Shown here: positions 20,536 through 30,650 of the stretch, piece after piece
Numbering within the stretch: position 1 is the first letter of the stretch
How the letters are laid out: each line of letters opens with the position of its first letter
NCBI RefSeq assembly: GCF_013177735.1
Contig: NZ_WOEZ01000036.1
Location: forward strand, 1-64,000
Length of the DNA: 64,000 nucleotides
Source: Paraburkholderia elongata
GTDB taxonomy: Bacteria > Pseudomonadota > Gammaproteobacteria > Burkholderiales > Burkholderiaceae
Reading direction: 5' to 3'
Made by a program: the position numbers and the translations under genes
Notes under the pieces: model-generated
What the model was told of the DNA's origin: nothing
The model's database searches: none
Seen by the model: only the letters and a program-made list of their open reading frames with translations

Positions 20536-20602
20536 AGCCCGCTTCGGTGGGCTACCTCCTGTTTCCGCTGCAACAGAAAGGCTCGCTTCGGCGGGCTTTT
20601 TT
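20536..20602 (+). terminator. Tandem UUCG-loop hairpins ending rpsT
   Basis: A first hairpin AGCCCGC-TTCG-GTGGGCT (20536-20553) has no T-run. A second, GCTCGC-TTCG-GCGGGC (20581-20596), is followed by six T. Both have the very stable C(UUCG)G loop. The second is the terminator proper. Confidence 0.8.
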
Positions 20603-20691
20603 GCTTGGCACCGACTGATCCGCCCTGTACCGCGCGGCTCGTCGAGCACGTAATTGACGGACTTGCTCACCGAGGCCTCGACCTCAGTCAT

Positions 20692-20719
20692 AAAAAAACC
20701 CGCTACTTGCGGGTTTTTT
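20692..20719. terminator. Terminator between rpsT and the DUF3579 gene
   Basis: Stem AAAAAACCCGC / GCGGGTTTTTT with a short loop. Placed to end transcription of the leftward DUF3579 gene, and usable from the other side. Confidence 0.75.
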
Positions 20720-20744
20720 CGTTTGCCGATCCGGTTGGCTTGCG

Positions 20745-21092
20745 CTATAGCACATGTCTTTTGGCTTGCGGCGTGGCATGTTCAAGCTGCAACTCGCATG
20801 CCTCGGTCACAAGAAGGTCATTGTCTTTCGCGAAGTTGAGAACGAAATCGAAGGCCATCGGCTCGATGTCGCGCAAGCGCGAATCGAGAATCACGCATTT
20901 GAGGTCGCCGATCATAGTAGGCCGGACGTACAACGAGTATTGCAGATAAGCGTTCGGCCCCTTGCCGCCCGGGCTGGGACCGAAGCATGCCATTACGCCT
21001 GCGAGCCGCTCCGACCAATCACTCGGCCGAAATTTTTTCCCGGTCGACGTGATGCCCTGAATGAAATATTCGGTTGGAGCTGCTTCGGCCAT
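20745..21092 (-). CDS. DUF3579 domain protein
   Basis: A 115-aa protein of the DUF3579 family, function unknown, commonly found upstream of argF in beta-proteobacteria. Features seen are FIQGITSTGKKFRPSDWSER near the N-terminus and LQYSLYVRPTMIGDLKCVIL in the middle. The ATG at 21092 (MAEAAPTEYF) is chosen; a further open frame to 21221 is not family-like. The gene is divergent from argF, so regulation of arginine genes by it is possible but unsupported. Confidence 0.8.
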   Translation of the reverse strand: MAEAAPTEYFIQGITSTGKKFRPSDWSERLAGVMACFGPSPGGKGPNAYLQYSLYVRPTMIGDLKCVILDSRLRDIEPMAFDFVLNFAKDNDLLVTEACELQLEHATPQAKRHVL

Positions 21093-21528
21093 GTAGGAAT
21101 ACCTGTGTGACTGCCCAGCGGATGACGGCAAAGCTGACTGCAAAGCGGCTTTGGGATGCCTGAACACGTCGACCACGCCTGAATGGCGGGCTGCGCCGCC
21201 AGAAACCGCGAAGGGCCGCACAAGCCGCCTCGGCGCTCATCATGACGGCGCACCGCGAGGAAACTTTCCGGAGCGCGCGAGCCGTGTCCCGCAAGCTCAA
21301 TACCGGCCTGCTGGGCTTAAGGATAACCGGCAGATTATAGCGCAGCGGACCTTTTTCCGCAGCGCACACAAGACTAGTCTGACGGTTGCGAAAGGCTTTC
21401 AGACAGCTTGCCCGGCCTTTTGGCCGACTCGTCAAACCGGGCGAAATCCTTTATGCTGCATTGAGTTACCACAAACGACGGCGGCGCCGTCCGGCAATCC
21501 TGCCGGGTGAGACCGCCGTATTTGTTTC
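21093..21528. other. 436-bp gene-free stretch between DUF3579 gene and argF
   Basis: Divergent promoter region. I see no convincing gene and no clear ArgR-type palindrome. A possible weak -10 (TATGCT, 21452-21457) lies about 70 bp before argF. Confidence 0.4.
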
Positions 21529-22458
21529 ATGACCGCCAAGAAAATTCGCCACTACCTGCAGTTCAAGGATTTCTCGCTGGAAGACTACGAGTACGTGCTG
21601 GAACGCGCGCGCATTCTGAAACGCAAATTCAAGAACTACGAGACCTACCACCCGCTGCACGACCGCACGCTGGCCATGATCTTCGAGAAAAACTCGACGC
21701 GCACGCGCCTGTCGTTCGAAGCCGGCATCTTCCAGCTGGGCGGCCACGCCGTCTTCATGAGCACGCGCGACACGCAGCTCGGCCGCGGCGAACCGATCGA
21801 AGATGCAGCGCAAGTGATCTCGCGCATGGTCGACATCATCATGATCCGCACGTTCGGCCAGGACATACTCGAGCGCTTCGCCGAGAATTCGCGCGTGCCG
21901 GTGATCAACGGGCTGACCAACGAATATCACCCGTGCCAGGTGCTGGCGGACATCTTCACGTACTTCGAGCATCGCGGTCCGATTCGCGACAAAACGGTCG
22001 CGTGGGTCGGCGACGCGAACAACATGCTGTACACATGGATCGAAGCCGCCCAGATTCTCGGTTTCAATCTGCGCCTGTCCACGCCGCCGGGCTACAAGCT
22101 CGACCGCGCCATGGTCGCCGCTGAAAGCGCACCGTTCTATCAGGAATTCGACGACCCGAACGAAGCCTGCAAGGGCGCCGATCTGGTCACCACGGACGTG
22201 TGGACCAGCATGGGCTTCGAGGCCGAAAACGAAGCCCGCAAGAAAGCCTTCGCGGACTGGTGCGTAGACACCGACATGATGGCGCGCGCCAATTCTGATG
22301 CATTGTTCATGCATTGCCTGCCTGCCCACCGCGGCGAGGAAGTCAGCGCGGACGTGATCGACGGCCCGCAAAGCGTCGTGTGGGACGAAGCGGAAAATCG
22401 TCTGCACGTGCAAAAGGCGTTGATGGAATATCTGCTGCTCGGCAAGCTCAATCACTGA
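21529..22458 (+). CDS. argF: Ornithine carbamoyltransferase
   Basis: The anabolic enzyme (309 aa) joining ornithine and carbamoyl phosphate to citrulline in arginine synthesis. Carbamoyl phosphate binds at STRTR (residues 56-60). HPCQVLADI, the ornithine-loop residues DVWTSMGFE and HCLPAHRGEEV near residue 263 are also present. It is followed 238 bp later by argG, the next step of the pathway. The start ATG is directly preceded by CCGCCGTATTTGTTTC with no strong ribosome site. Confidence 0.95.
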   Translation: MTAKKIRHYLQFKDFSLEDYEYVLERARILKRKFKNYETYHPLHDRTLAMIFEKNSTRTRLSFEAGIFQLGGHAVFMSTRDTQLGRGEPIEDAAQVISRMVDIIMIRTFGQDILERFAENSRVPVINGLTNEYHPCQVLADIFTYFEHRGPIRDKTVAWVGDANNMLYTWIEAAQILGFNLRLSTPPGYKLDRAMVAAESAPFYQEFDDPNEACKGADLVTTDVWTSMGFEAENEARKKAFADWCVDTDMMARANSDALFMHCLPAHRGEEVSADVIDGPQSVVWDEAENRLHVQKALMEYLLLGKLNH

Positions 22459-22696
22459 GCGAGCCGCTACACAGCATCTGTGTGAAGCGCGACGGGGCCT
22501 CGAATACGAGGCTAAGCATCCACGTTTAGCACCACGCATCGAGCCGGCGTCCGCAGTTGCAAGCGAACCCGGCTCGCCCACCGCACTGTTCCAAAAACGC
22601 GGGCAAGCGGCGGTTTAGTGTCAAAATAGTGGTTTTCCGCGCTCCGGAACCGCCGGCGCGCCTTGTTTTCCAGCTTTCTCCAGCTACGAGTTCACC

Positions 22697-23923
22697 ATGA
22701 GCGATATCAAGAAAGTCGTGCTCGCCTATTCGGGCGGCCTCGACACCTCCGTCATCCTGAAGTGGTTGCAGGACAACTACGACGCCGAAGTCGTCACGTT
22801 TACGGCCGACATCGGCCAAGGCGAAGAGCTGGAACCGGCGCGCAAAAAGGCCCTGCAACTCGGCATCAAGCAGGAAAACATCTTCATTGAAGACCTGCGC
22901 GAAGAATTCGTGCGCGACTACGTGTTCCCGATGTTCCGCGCCAACACGATCTATGAAGGCGAGTACCTGCTGGGCACGTCGATCGCGCGTCCGCTGATCG
23001 CCAAGCGTCAGATCGAAATCGCCCGCGCAACCGGCGCGCAAGCGGTCTCGCACGGCGCAACCGGCAAGGGCAACGACCAGGTTCGCTTCGAACTCGGTTA
23101 CTACGCGCTGGAACCGGGCATCAAGGTGATCGCACCGTGGCGCGAATGGGATCTGCTGTCGCGCGAAAAGCTGCTCGCGTACGCTGAAAAGGCCGGCATT
23201 CCGATCGAAATGAAGCACAAGCAAGGCGGCGCGCCGTATTCGATGGACGCCAACTTGCTGCACATCTCGTTCGAAGGCCGTCACCTGGAAGACCCGAAGG
23301 CCGAGGCCGAAGCCGATATGTGGCGTTGGACGGTGTCGCCGGAACAGGCGCCCGATCAGGCTGAATACCTCGACATCGAGTACGAGCACGGCGACCCGGT
23401 CGCGATCAACGGCAAGCGCCTGTCGGCGGCTGAAATGCTGACCGAATTGAACCGTTTGGGCGGCAAGCACGGCATCGGCCGTCTGGATCTGGTGGAAAAC
23501 CGTTACGTCGGCATGAAGTCGCGCGGCTGCTATGAAACGCCGGGCGGCACGATCATGCTGAAGGCGCACCGCGGCATCGAGTCGATCACGCTCGACCGCG
23601 AAGTGGCCCACCTGAAAGACGACCTGATGGCGCGTTACGCTGCGCTGATTTACAACGGCTACTGGTGGAGCCCGGAGCGCCGCGCAATCCAGGTGCTGAT
23701 CGACCATACGCAAGAGAAGGTCAACGGCTGGGTGCGTGTGAAGCTGTACAAGGGCAGCGTGTCGGTTGTCGCGCGCGATTCGAAGGAAACGCTGTTCGAC
23801 AAGACCATCGCTACGTTCGACGACGACGGCGGCGCTTACAATCAGGCCGACGCTGGTGGATTCATCAAGCTGAACGCGCTGCGTATGCGGATTGCTGAAA
23901 ATGCACGTCGTCAGCGGAGCTGA
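22697..23923 (+). CDS. argG: Argininosuccinate synthase
   Basis: An ATP-dependent ligase (408 aa) that couples citrulline and aspartate to argininosuccinate. The N-type ATP pyrophosphatase motif [10 protein letters not shown] is at residues 9-18. [15 protein letters not shown] and [15 protein letters not shown] are typical of the family. It follows argF on the same strand; the 238-bp gap may hold a separate promoter. A strong terminator lies downstream. argH is not in the window. Confidence 0.96.
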   Translation: MSDIKKVVLAYSGGLDTSVILKWLQDNYDAEVVTFTADIGQGEELEPARKKALQLGIKQENIFIEDLREEFVRDYVFPMFRANTIYEGEYLLGTSIARPLIAKRQIEIARATGAQAVSHGATGKGNDQVRFELGYYALEPGIKVIAPWREWDLLSREKLLAYAEKAGIPIEMKHKQGGAPYSMDANLLHISFEGRHLEDPKAEAEADMWRWTVSPEQAPDQAEYLDIEYEHGDPVAINGKRLSAAEMLTELNRLGGKHGIGRLDLVENRYVGMKSRGCYETPGGTIMLKAHRGIESITLDREVAHLKDDLMARYAALIYNGYWWSPERRAIQVLIDHTQEKVNGWVRVKLYKGSVSVVARDSKETLFDKTIATFDDDGGAYNQADAGGFIKLNALRMRIAENARRQRS

Positions 23924-24006
23924 GGACGTGCATTTCGATGAAGGCTAACTTCGCGTTAGCGAAGTTAAGCGCCGCAAGGCGCGGCCGACACTGAAGCGCA
24001 CATGCG

Positions 24007-24042
24007 AAAAAGGCGCCGGGAGAAAACTCCCGGCGCCTTTTT
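24007..24042. terminator. Bidirectional terminator between argG and murB
   Basis: Perfect 16-bp stem AAAAAGGCGCCGGGAG and its complement, loop four bases, A-run and T-run on the two sides. A smaller hairpin AACTTCGC-GTTA-GCGAAGTT lies at 23946-23965, between argG and this one. Confidence 0.85.
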
Positions 24043-24064
24043 TCATTGCAAGCCCCTTACGCGG

Positions 24065-25105
24065 TCACAAACAAACCGGCTCCGCTTCCAACTCCACCCC
24101 AAACCGCGCCAGCACATCCCGCTGAACCGCCTTTGCGAGCGCCAGCACCTCCGCTCCGCTCGCCCCACCGAGATTCACCAGCACCAGCGCCTGCCGCTCA
24201 TGCACGGCCGCGGCGCCCATCGCGCGGCCTTTCCAGCCACATCGATCGATCAACCAGCCCGCCGCGAGCTTCACCCGGCCGTCCGCTTGAAGGTAAGACA
24301 CGACCTCGGGCTCCTTAACCTTCAGCGCCTCGAACTGCGTTGCCTCCACGACCGGATTCTTGAAGAAACTTCCGGCGTTACCCAGCTGAAGCGGATCAGG
24401 CAGCTTGGCGCGCCGCACCGCGACTACCGCGTCGAAAATCGCCTGCGCACTCGGCGCTGCATCGGCATGGCCACCCGCAGCCAGTTCACGCGCGATGTCC
24501 GCATACCCAGCGCGCGGCTGCCACATCTTCGGCAAACGGAAAGTGACCGAAGTAATCACAAAACGGTCGCGCCCTTCCCGCTTGAAAAAACTGTCGCGAT
24601 AGCCGAATCGGCAAGCGTCGGCATCGAGCTCGACTACGGCGCCCGTTTCCAGCTCAACCGCCCGCAGCGACGCAAACCGCTCGCACATCTCCAGCCCATA
24701 CGCGCCGATGTTCTGAATCGGCGCCGCCCCCACCGTGCCGGGAATCAGCGCGAGGTTCTCCAACCCCGGCAGCCCTTGCGACAAAGTCCATGCGACAAAG
24801 TCATGCCACTGTTCGCCGGCTGCCGCCTCGACGTACCATGCGTCGTCGTCCTCGCGCACGACGCGGCGGCCTTGCAGCGCCACCAGCAGCACCAGTCCGG
24901 CGAAGTCGTCCGTCAGCACGACATTGCTGCCGCCGCCCAGCACCAGCCGCGGCAAGCCGGTGGCACGCGGGTCGCGCACGGCAGCCATCAGTTGCGCTTC
25001 GCGCTCGATCCGGCATGCGAATCGCGCGCGAACATCGAAACCGAAGGTGTTATGCGTCTTCAGCGGATAGCCGGCAATGAACGCGGCGGAGTCGGATTGA
25101 GACAT
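24065..25105 (-). CDS. murB: UDP-N-acetylenolpyruvoylglucosamine reductase
   Basis: A cytoplasmic FAD/NADPH enzyme (346 aa) that makes UDP-N-acetylmuramate for peptidoglycan. FAD-binding features are [15 protein letters not shown] near residue 54 and [17 protein letters not shown] near 122. FGYRDSFFK with the catalytic Ser and [12 protein letters not shown] are also seen; it is the type I form. It is convergent with argG and divergent from yajQ. Adjacent genes are not cell-wall genes, so it is isolated from the mra cluster as usual in this group. Confidence 0.94.
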   Translation of the reverse strand: MSQSDSAAFIAGYPLKTHNTFGFDVRARFACRIEREAQLMAAVRDPRATGLPRLVLGGGSNVVLTDDFAGLVLLVALQGRRVVREDDDAWYVEAAAGEQWHDFVAWTLSQGLPGLENLALIPGTVGAAPIQNIGAYGLEMCERFASLRAVELETGAVVELDADACRFGYRDSFFKREGRDRFVITSVTFRLPKMWQPRAGYADIARELAAGGHADAAPSAQAIFDAVVAVRRAKLPDPLQLGNAGSFFKNPVVEATQFEALKVKEPEVVSYLQADGRVKLAAGWLIDRCGWKGRAMGAAAVHERQALVLVNLGGASGAEVLALAKAVQRDVLARFGVELEAEPVCL

Positions 25106-25290
25106 CAGAATGAGAAGTATGGAACGCCGAACGAAACGACATCTGGCCCCCGGCCGCGCGACAATGCGCGGCGGCCTTAGGCAAAAGGGAGTGGCGTCGG
25201 TAAAATGACGCCAGGTTCGTGATTATAGCGAGTGCCCCGTGAGCAGCCGACCGGCCGCGCCACGCACCGCAGCACTATTGGGAGAAAACA

Positions 25291-25776
25291 ATGCCATCGT
25301 TTGACGTCGTCTGCGAAGCGGACATGATCGAAGTCAAGAACGCGATCGAGCAGTCCAACAAAGAAATTTCAACCCGCTTCGACTTCAAAGGGTCGGACGC
25401 GCGCGTCGAGCACAAGGAAAGCGAAATCACGGCCTACGCCGATGACGATTTCAAGCTCGGCCAGGTCAAAGACGTCCTGCTGTCGAAAATGGCCAAGCGC
25501 AATGTGGACGTGCGTTTTCTCGACTACGGCAAGATCGAGAAGATCGGCGGCGACAAGGTCAAGCAGGTCATCAAGATCAAGAAAGGCGTGTCCGGCGATC
25601 TGTCGAAGAAAATCGTGCGCCTCGTGAAGGACAGCAAGATCAAAGTGCAGGCGAGCATTCAGGGTGACGCGGTGCGCATCACCGGAGGCAAGCGCGACGA
25701 TCTGCAAAGTGTGATCGCAATGCTGCGCAAGGACGTGACCGATACGCCGCTCGACTTCAACAACTTCCGCGACTGA
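25291..25776 (+). CDS. yajQ: YajQ-family nucleotide-binding protein
   Basis: A 161-aa protein of the YajQ/DUF520 family, starting [20 protein letters not shown]. It has two ferredoxin-like folds. In Xanthomonas a homologue binds cyclic di-GMP and controls virulence genes through a transcription factor, so a second-messenger role is possible here. A GGAG ribosome site (TTGGGAGAAAACA) precedes the ATG. It is monocistronic; the following 300 bp are the repeat block. Confidence 0.9.
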   Translation: MPSFDVVCEADMIEVKNAIEQSNKEISTRFDFKGSDARVEHKESEITAYADDDFKLGQVKDVLLSKMAKRNVDVRFLDYGKIEKIGGDKVKQVIKIKKGVSGDLSKKIVRLVKDSKIKVQASIQGDAVRITGGKRDDLQSVIAMLRKDVTDTPLDFNNFRD

Positions 25777-25806
25777 ACGCGCGTCACGTGCGGTACCGGG
25801 CGCGTA

Positions 25807-26003
25807 TTGACGCTCGGCAATAGGCGTGCGTTGAGGCTCGGCAACGGACGCATGTTGAACACTCTCGGCAACGGGCCGCGTTAAGGCTCACTACGGAGCG
25901 CTTAGCTGCGTTGAGCCTCAGCACAGGCGCATGTTGAACGCTCGGCAACGGGCCACGAGGGACTCAACACCCGGCACGGGTTGAACGCTCAGCACACAGG
26001 CGG
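25807..26003. repeat. Degenerate ~24-bp tandem repeats
   Basis: About eight imperfect copies of a unit resembling TTGAACGCTCGGCAACGGGC. Copies begin near 25807, 25831, 25855, 25881, 25911, 25934, 25962 and 25981, so the period varies from about 19 to 30 bp. The stretch lies between the yajQ stop and the convergent plsY stop. It has no open frame of interest. The unit is not a CRISPR repeat, because no unique spacers of even length separate the copies. Confidence 0.65.
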
Positions 26004-26077
26004 TGCGCCTCCAGTGCGCACCCCGTGAACGAACTAAGGCACGCCAGCTAACACCCGGCCGGGCACCCCGCCCGCGC

Positions 26078-26722
26078 TCAAGGTTCGTTACCGCCCGCCG
26101 CGCTAGCCGCTGCGTCGGTTTTCTTCTTGTCGCCGATGCGGCTTTCCTGGCCGCGCATCAGCTTGGCAATATTGCCGCGGTGGCGCCATACCAGCAGCGA
26201 ACTCATCACGACAATCGCCAGCGCGATGATATGCGGCCCGAACAGAAAGCCGTCGAAGAGCGGCGCGAATACCGCCGCGGCCAAAGCCGCCAGCGAAGAA
26301 TAGCGCGTGAAGAACGCCACGATCAGCCACGTCAGCAAGGTGGCGATGCCGAGGATCGGGTTGATCGCGATCAGCACGCCCGCTGCGGTCGCCACGCCCT
26401 TGCCGCCCTTGAACCGGAAGAAGATCGGATACAGGTGACCGAGAAACACGGCAACGGACGCAATCGCAACCGACGTATCGTCGAGGCCGTAATGCGCGCC
26501 GAAGTGCACCACGAACCACACCGGCAGCCAGCCTTTGAAGGCGTCGCCGATCAGGGTGAGTATCGCGGCCTTCTTGCTGCCACTGCGCAGCACGTTCGTG
26601 GCGCCCGGGTTGCCCGAGCCGTACGAGCGCGGGTCGTCCAGCCCCATCGCGGCGCTCACGATCACGGCAAACGACACCGAGCCGATCAGGTAGGCAACGA
26701 CAGCAACGATCAGGTTTTGCAT
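26078..26722 (-). CDS. plsY: Glycerol-3-phosphate acyltransferase PlsY
   Basis: An inner-membrane acyltransferase (214 aa) moving the acyl group from acyl-phosphate to glycerol-3-phosphate, the first step of phospholipid synthesis. Motifs are [31 protein letters not shown] and about five hydrophobic segments. The tail after residue ~195 is hydrophilic with [13 protein letters not shown]. The start is ATG 26722 ([15 protein letters not shown]); an upstream extension to 26824 is not family-like. plsX is not adjacent. Confidence 0.94.
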   Translation of the reverse strand: MQNLIVAVVAYLIGSVSFAVIVSAAMGLDDPRSYGSGNPGATNVLRSGSKKAAILTLIGDAFKGWLPVWFVVHFGAHYGLDDTSVAIASVAVFLGHLYPIFFRFKGGKGVATAAGVLIAINPILGIATLLTWLIVAFFTRYSSLAALAAAVFAPLFDGFLFGPHIIALAIVVMSSLLVWRHRGNIAKLMRGQESRIGDKKKTDAAASAAGGNEP

Positions 26723-26835
26723 CTGGGACTCATATAAGGATCGGCGGTCTGATACTCGATACTCCAACCGCAACAGGGAACAAGGCGGCGCACATTCTAC
26801 CGAACCCACCTGCCCGGAAAACATTCAGGCAAACG

Positions 26836-27327
26836 TCAATCGACGCTCGCACACTGAACCGGCTTCGCCGCCAGCACGTCGACCAATACCTTGGGTTCGA
26901 TGCTGACCAGAAAACCACGCCGGCCGCCGTTCAGCCAGATCTTGTCCATCTCGAGGATGCTCGACTCGACGTACACCGGCATCTGCTTGCGCGTTCCGAA
27001 CGGCGACGTGCCGCCGATCAGATAGCCGGAATGCCGGTTCGCCACCTCGGGCTTGCACGGCTCGACGCGTTTCGCGCCGATCTGCCGCGCCAGATTCTTG
27101 GTGCTGACGGTGCGGTCGCCGTGCATCAGTACGATCAGCGGCTTGGCGTGCTCGTCTTCCATCACGAGCGTCTTGACGACATGATGTTCATCCACGCCGA
27201 GTTGGCGCGCCGATTCTTCAGTGCCGCCGTGCTCGACGTAATCGTAAGGATGTTCGCCGAAAGCGACGCCATGACGGCGCAGAAACTGCGTAGCGGGCGT
27301 TTCGGAGACGTGTCTGGATTTGCTCAT
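26836..27327 (-). CDS. ybaK: Cys-tRNA(Pro) deacylase, YbaK/EbsC family
   Basis: A 163-aa editing enzyme that hydrolyses mischarged Cys-tRNA(Pro). Typical features are VKTLVMEDEHAKPLIVLMHG, STKNLARQIGAKRVEP and the GYLIGGTSPFGTRK loop, with the conserved lysine in HVVKTLV. The ATG at 27327 (MSKSRHVSETPATQFL) is the family start; the open frame runs further to 27459. It lies 113 bp upstream of plsY on the same strand, so co-transcription is possible. Confidence 0.9.
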   Translation of the reverse strand: MSKSRHVSETPATQFLRRHGVAFGEHPYDYVEHGGTEESARQLGVDEHHVVKTLVMEDEHAKPLIVLMHGDRTVSTKNLARQIGAKRVEPCKPEVANRHSGYLIGGTSPFGTRKQMPVYVESSILEMDKIWLNGGRRGFLVSIEPKVLVDVLAAKPVQCASVD

Positions 27328-27523
27328 CGGCGCATTGTAATGGCGAGTTTGCACAACGGCTATTTGCCGAACGGCCAATTGTGCGGGTCCGGTGATTGTG
27401 GCACGATCGTTCGCAAATCTTCCGGCGCATGGCATACCGAGCACCGAATCGCTTTGCAACTATCTTGCATGGGACCAGAGTAACGCGCTGAAGCGCGAAC
27501 TCTGGTCGACAAAGGAGACAGCG

Positions 27524-29086
27524 TTGAACCTCGATTCATCCACCCGTTCCACGATCGACATTCCGGCGCTGCTGGCCGCCCTTCCCGCGCGTATTGCCGA
27601 AATCCCGGTGCTCGCCGCCGCGCGCGATCCGCAGCACGTCGCCTTGATCGAGGATGCGCGCCGCCTCACCAATGCGCAACTTCTGGAAGCCGTCGATGCC
27701 GCCGCCGCGCTGCTGGGCGAATGGGGCGTGCGTGGCGGCGATCGCGTGATGATCGTGGCCGAGAACAGCATCGTGCAGATCGTGCTGCTGTTCGCGACCG
27801 CGAAACTCGATGCGTGGGCGCTGATGTCGAATGCACGCCTGTCCGCCGCCGAACTCGACGCGATCCGTGCGCACGCGCAGCCTCGAGTGGTCGCGTATGC
27901 GGTCGAAAGCTCCGCGGATGCCCAACAGCATGCGCAGCGGCATCAAGCCGTCACGGCGCCTGTCATCACGCCGGATATCGGTGCCCGGTCGTACACGATC
28001 GACACCCACGCAAAAGCCGAACCGGTCGAAGCCGCCAATCACCGCCAATGTGCCGCGCTGATCTACACCACGGGAACTACAGGCGCGCCGAAAGGCGTGA
28101 TGCTGTCGCATCGCAATCTGCTCTTCATCGCGACCGTGTCGAGCCGCTTACGCAAAGTCGGTCCGGACGATGTCGTGTACGCCGTTCTGCCGATCTCGCA
28201 CGCGTACGGCTTTGCCTCGGTTTGTCTCGGCAGCCTGCACGCCGGCGCGACCTTGCGCCTCGCGCCGCGTTTCGCGCCGGAAGCGGTGCGTCGCGCGCTC
28301 GCCGAAGAGCGCGTGTCCATCTTCCAGGGCGTGCCGGCCATGCACGCCAAACTGCTCGAACATTTGCAAACGCACGGCCACGCGTGGTCCGCGCCGCACA
28401 TGCGCTTCGCCTATTCGGGCGGCTCGCCGCTCGACGCCGCGCTGAAGGCGCACGTCGAAAGCGTCTACGGCCTCCCGCTGCACAACGGCTACGGCATGAC
28501 CGAGAGCAGCCCGACCGTCTCGCACACCATGCTCGATGCGCCGCGCAGCGATTGCTCGGTCGGCGAGGTCATTCCCGGCGTCGACGTGCGGTTCGTCGGA
28601 CTCGATGGTGTGGATGCCGCGCCGGGCGAAATCGGCGAACTATGGGTGCGGGGCCCGAACGTGATGCTTGGCTACTACCGCAACCTGGAGCAGACCCGTG
28701 CTGCTGTCACCGAAGACGGCTGGCTCAAGACCGGCGACCTCGCACGGCAGGACGCGGACGGTGCGTTGCATATCGTCGGGCGCAGCAAGGAGTTGATCAT
28801 TCGCTCGGGCTTCAATGTGTATCCGTCGGAAGTCGAGCATGTGTTGAATGCGCATCCGCAGGTGGTGCAGTCGGCGGTGATCGGGCGCGCCGTGGAGGGT
28901 AACGAGGAAGTGGTCGCGTTCGTCGAATTGATCGCGGGCGCGAAGGTGTCTCCGGCTGAACTGATCGCGTGGTGCGGCGAGCGCCTTGCGCCGTACAAGC
29001 GCCCTGCCGAAGTAAAGGTGCTGGCTGCGCTGCCGGCTGCGTCGACAGGCAAGATTCTCAAGCACCGGTTGCGCGAGTTCGTCTAA
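27524..29086 (+). CDS. Class I adenylate-forming acyl-CoA synthetase
   Basis: A 520-aa enzyme of the ANL superfamily that would activate a carboxylic acid with ATP and transfer it to CoA. Visible motifs are YTTGTTGAPKGV (A3, ~residue 179), YGMTESSP (A5, ~325), GWLKTGDLARQD (A7) and the lysine-containing C-terminal PAASTGKILKHRLRE. The start is the TTG at 27524 with a strong AGGAG seven bases upstream, though the frame opens earlier at 27392. The substrate (long-chain, medium-chain or aromatic acid) cannot be read. It is divergent from ybaK, with about 196 bp between. Confidence 0.83.
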   Translation: MNLDSSTRSTIDIPALLAALPARIAEIPVLAAARDPQHVALIEDARRLTNAQLLEAVDAAAALLGEWGVRGGDRVMIVAENSIVQIVLLFATAKLDAWALMSNARLSAAELDAIRAHAQPRVVAYAVESSADAQQHAQRHQAVTAPVITPDIGARSYTIDTHAKAEPVEAANHRQCAALIYTTGTTGAPKGVMLSHRNLLFIATVSSRLRKVGPDDVVYAVLPISHAYGFASVCLGSLHAGATLRLAPRFAPEAVRRALAEERVSIFQGVPAMHAKLLEHLQTHGHAWSAPHMRFAYSGGSPLDAALKAHVESVYGLPLHNGYGMTESSPTVSHTMLDAPRSDCSVGEVIPGVDVRFVGLDGVDAAPGEIGELWVRGPNVMLGYYRNLEQTRAAVTEDGWLKTGDLARQDADGALHIVGRSKELIIRSGFNVYPSEVEHVLNAHPQVVQSAVIGRAVEGNEEVVAFVELIAGAKVSPAELIAWCGERLAPYKRPAEVKVLAALPAASTGKILKHRLREFV

Positions 29087-29219
29087 CGCCGTGGTTATGG
29101 CCGTGGCCGAGGCAAAGACGGCGACTGCGGTGGCGGCCGTGGCTTTGGTGGCGGTCGCATTAATCGCTACCAGCCGCAGCAACGGCAAGCGCATCGCCCC
29201 GCGCAGCCGCTAACGAGCC

Positions 29220-30155
29220 TCACCCCCGCGGATGATGCTGCGCATGCAGCGACTTCAGCCGTTCGCGGGCCACGTGCGTATAGATCTGCGTGGTCGAGAT
29301 ATCCGTATGACCGAGCAGCAATTGCACGACGCGCAGATCGGCGCCATGGTTCAGCAGGTGCGTCGCGAACGCGTGCCGCAGCGTATGCGGTGAGAGCGGC
29401 GCATGCACATCGGCCGCTGTCGCGTGGCGCTTGATGATGTTCCAGAATTGCTGGCGGGTCATGCCCTCCGCGCGGCTCGTGACGAACAGCGCATCCGTCG
29501 CGCGCGCCCCCAGCAAAGCAGGACGCGCTTCGCGCAGATAGCGTTCGATCCAGCCGTGCGCCTCTTCGCCGAACGGAATCAGGCGCTCTTTCGAGCCCTT
29601 GCCCATCACGCGCACTACGCCTTCGTTCAGGCCCACTTCCACCGTCTTCAGCGTGACGAGTTCGGTGACACGCAAACCGCTGGCGTACATCAACTCCAGC
29701 ATGGTGCGGTCGCGCAGGCCCAAGGGCGTGTCGATATCCGGCGCGCCGAGCAGTGCTTCGACTTGCGCTTCGGTGAGCGTCGACGGAAAACGCGGCGGTT
29801 GCTTGGCTGAACGGATGCGTACCGTCGGATCAACCTTCGTGCGATGTTCGCGCACCGCCCAGCCGTAGTAGCGGCGAAATACCGAGAGCCGCCGGTTTGC
29901 CGAGGTGGATTTGTCTTTCTGGCGCGCCGCGCTATAGGCGTTGAGGTCGGCCTCGCTGGCGGTGTCTAGCGACGTCTTGCGGGTTTGCACGAGCCATTCG
30001 CAGAACAGCCGCAAATCGCGCCGGTACGCATCGAGCGTGTTGCGCGACAAGCCGTGCTCGAGCCACAACGCGTCGCAGAACGCATCGATCGAAGCCGAGC
30101 TCGCCACAAACAAAGGTGACGCGGCGGGCGCGTCTTCAGTCACGGTGTCGCTCAT
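29220..30155 (-). CDS. xerD: Site-specific tyrosine recombinase XerD
   Basis: A 311-aa recombinase that with XerC resolves chromosome dimers at dif during division. The N-terminal SAM-like domain is followed by the catalytic domain with ASGLRVTELV (Arg), HTLRHAFATHLL (H-x-x-R) and LGHTDISTTQIYTHV (final His, Tyr nucleophile). The ATG at 30155 shares a base overlap (ATGA) with the ogt stop, so translation is coupled. It is the last gene of a queG-ogt-xerD unit. Confidence 0.94.
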   Translation of the reverse strand: MSDTVTEDAPAASPLFVASSASIDAFCDALWLEHGLSRNTLDAYRRDLRLFCEWLVQTRKTSLDTASEADLNAYSAARQKDKSTSANRRLSVFRRYYGWAVREHRTKVDPTVRIRSAKQPPRFPSTLTEAQVEALLGAPDIDTPLGLRDRTMLELMYASGLRVTELVTLKTVEVGLNEGVVRVMGKGSKERLIPFGEEAHGWIERYLREARPALLGARATDALFVTSRAEGMTRQQFWNIIKRHATAADVHAPLSPHTLRHAFATHLLNHGADLRVVQLLLGHTDISTTQIYTHVARERLKSLHAQHHPRG

Positions 30156-30622
30156 GCGCAAGAAATGCCTTCATGCGCCAGAAGCCAGCGTTTGACGTTG
30201 CGAAAGAAACCATCTCCGGCATGATGCGCGAATCCGCCGATGCCGCTCGAACTGACCACCCGATGACACGGAATCACGATCGGGAAGTAATTCGCACCGC
30301 ACGCCTGGCCGACCGCTCGCGGGACACTACCGAGTTGCCTCGCCAGTTGCCCATAGGTCAGCACGACACCCGGCGGGATGTCGCTGATCGCTTGCCACAC
30401 GCGCCGCTGAAATGCGGTGCCGACCGCGGCCAGCGGCAATTCGAACTTCGCGGACGCACGCTCGAAATAACGCTCGATCTGCTCGACGGCCTGCCTCGCC
30501 AGCAGCGTGTCCGGCGCGACGCTCTGCACCGACTCCGGCAGATAGACGATTTCGCGCACGGCCTCGCCTTCGAGGCGGATGCCGATCTTGCCGAACGGTG
30601 CATCGATCACTGCGTTGAACAT
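30152..30622 (-). CDS. ogt: Methylated-DNA-protein-cysteine methyltransferase
   Basis: A 156-aa suicide repair protein that takes the alkyl group from O6-methylguanine onto the cysteine of PCHRVV (near residue 127). GQLARQLGSVPRAVGQA, typical of the DNA-binding helix, precedes it. It is close in size to Ogt and lacks an Ada-type regulator domain. It starts at ATG 30622, 28 bp after queG, and overlaps the xerD start by four bases. Confidence 0.92.
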   Translation of the reverse strand: MFNAVIDAPFGKIGIRLEGEAVREIVYLPESVQSVAPDTLLARQAVEQIERYFERASAKFELPLAAVGTAFQRRVWQAISDIPPGVVLTYGQLARQLGSVPRAVGQACGANYFPIVIPCHRVVSSSGIGGFAHHAGDGFFRNVKRWLLAHEGISCA

Positions 30623-30650
30623 GGTTGCTTGCTCCGTGATTGCCGCTACT

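Noticed and set aside
25807..26003. CRISPR array
   Set aside because: The copies are degenerate and adjoin each other; no regular unique spacers and no cas genes.
29097..29213. Small ORF of 38 aa after the acyl-CoA synthetase
   Set aside because: It has a hydrophobic middle but no ribosome site, and the stretch is compositionally repetitive (GTGGCGGCCGTGG-type), so coding is not supported.
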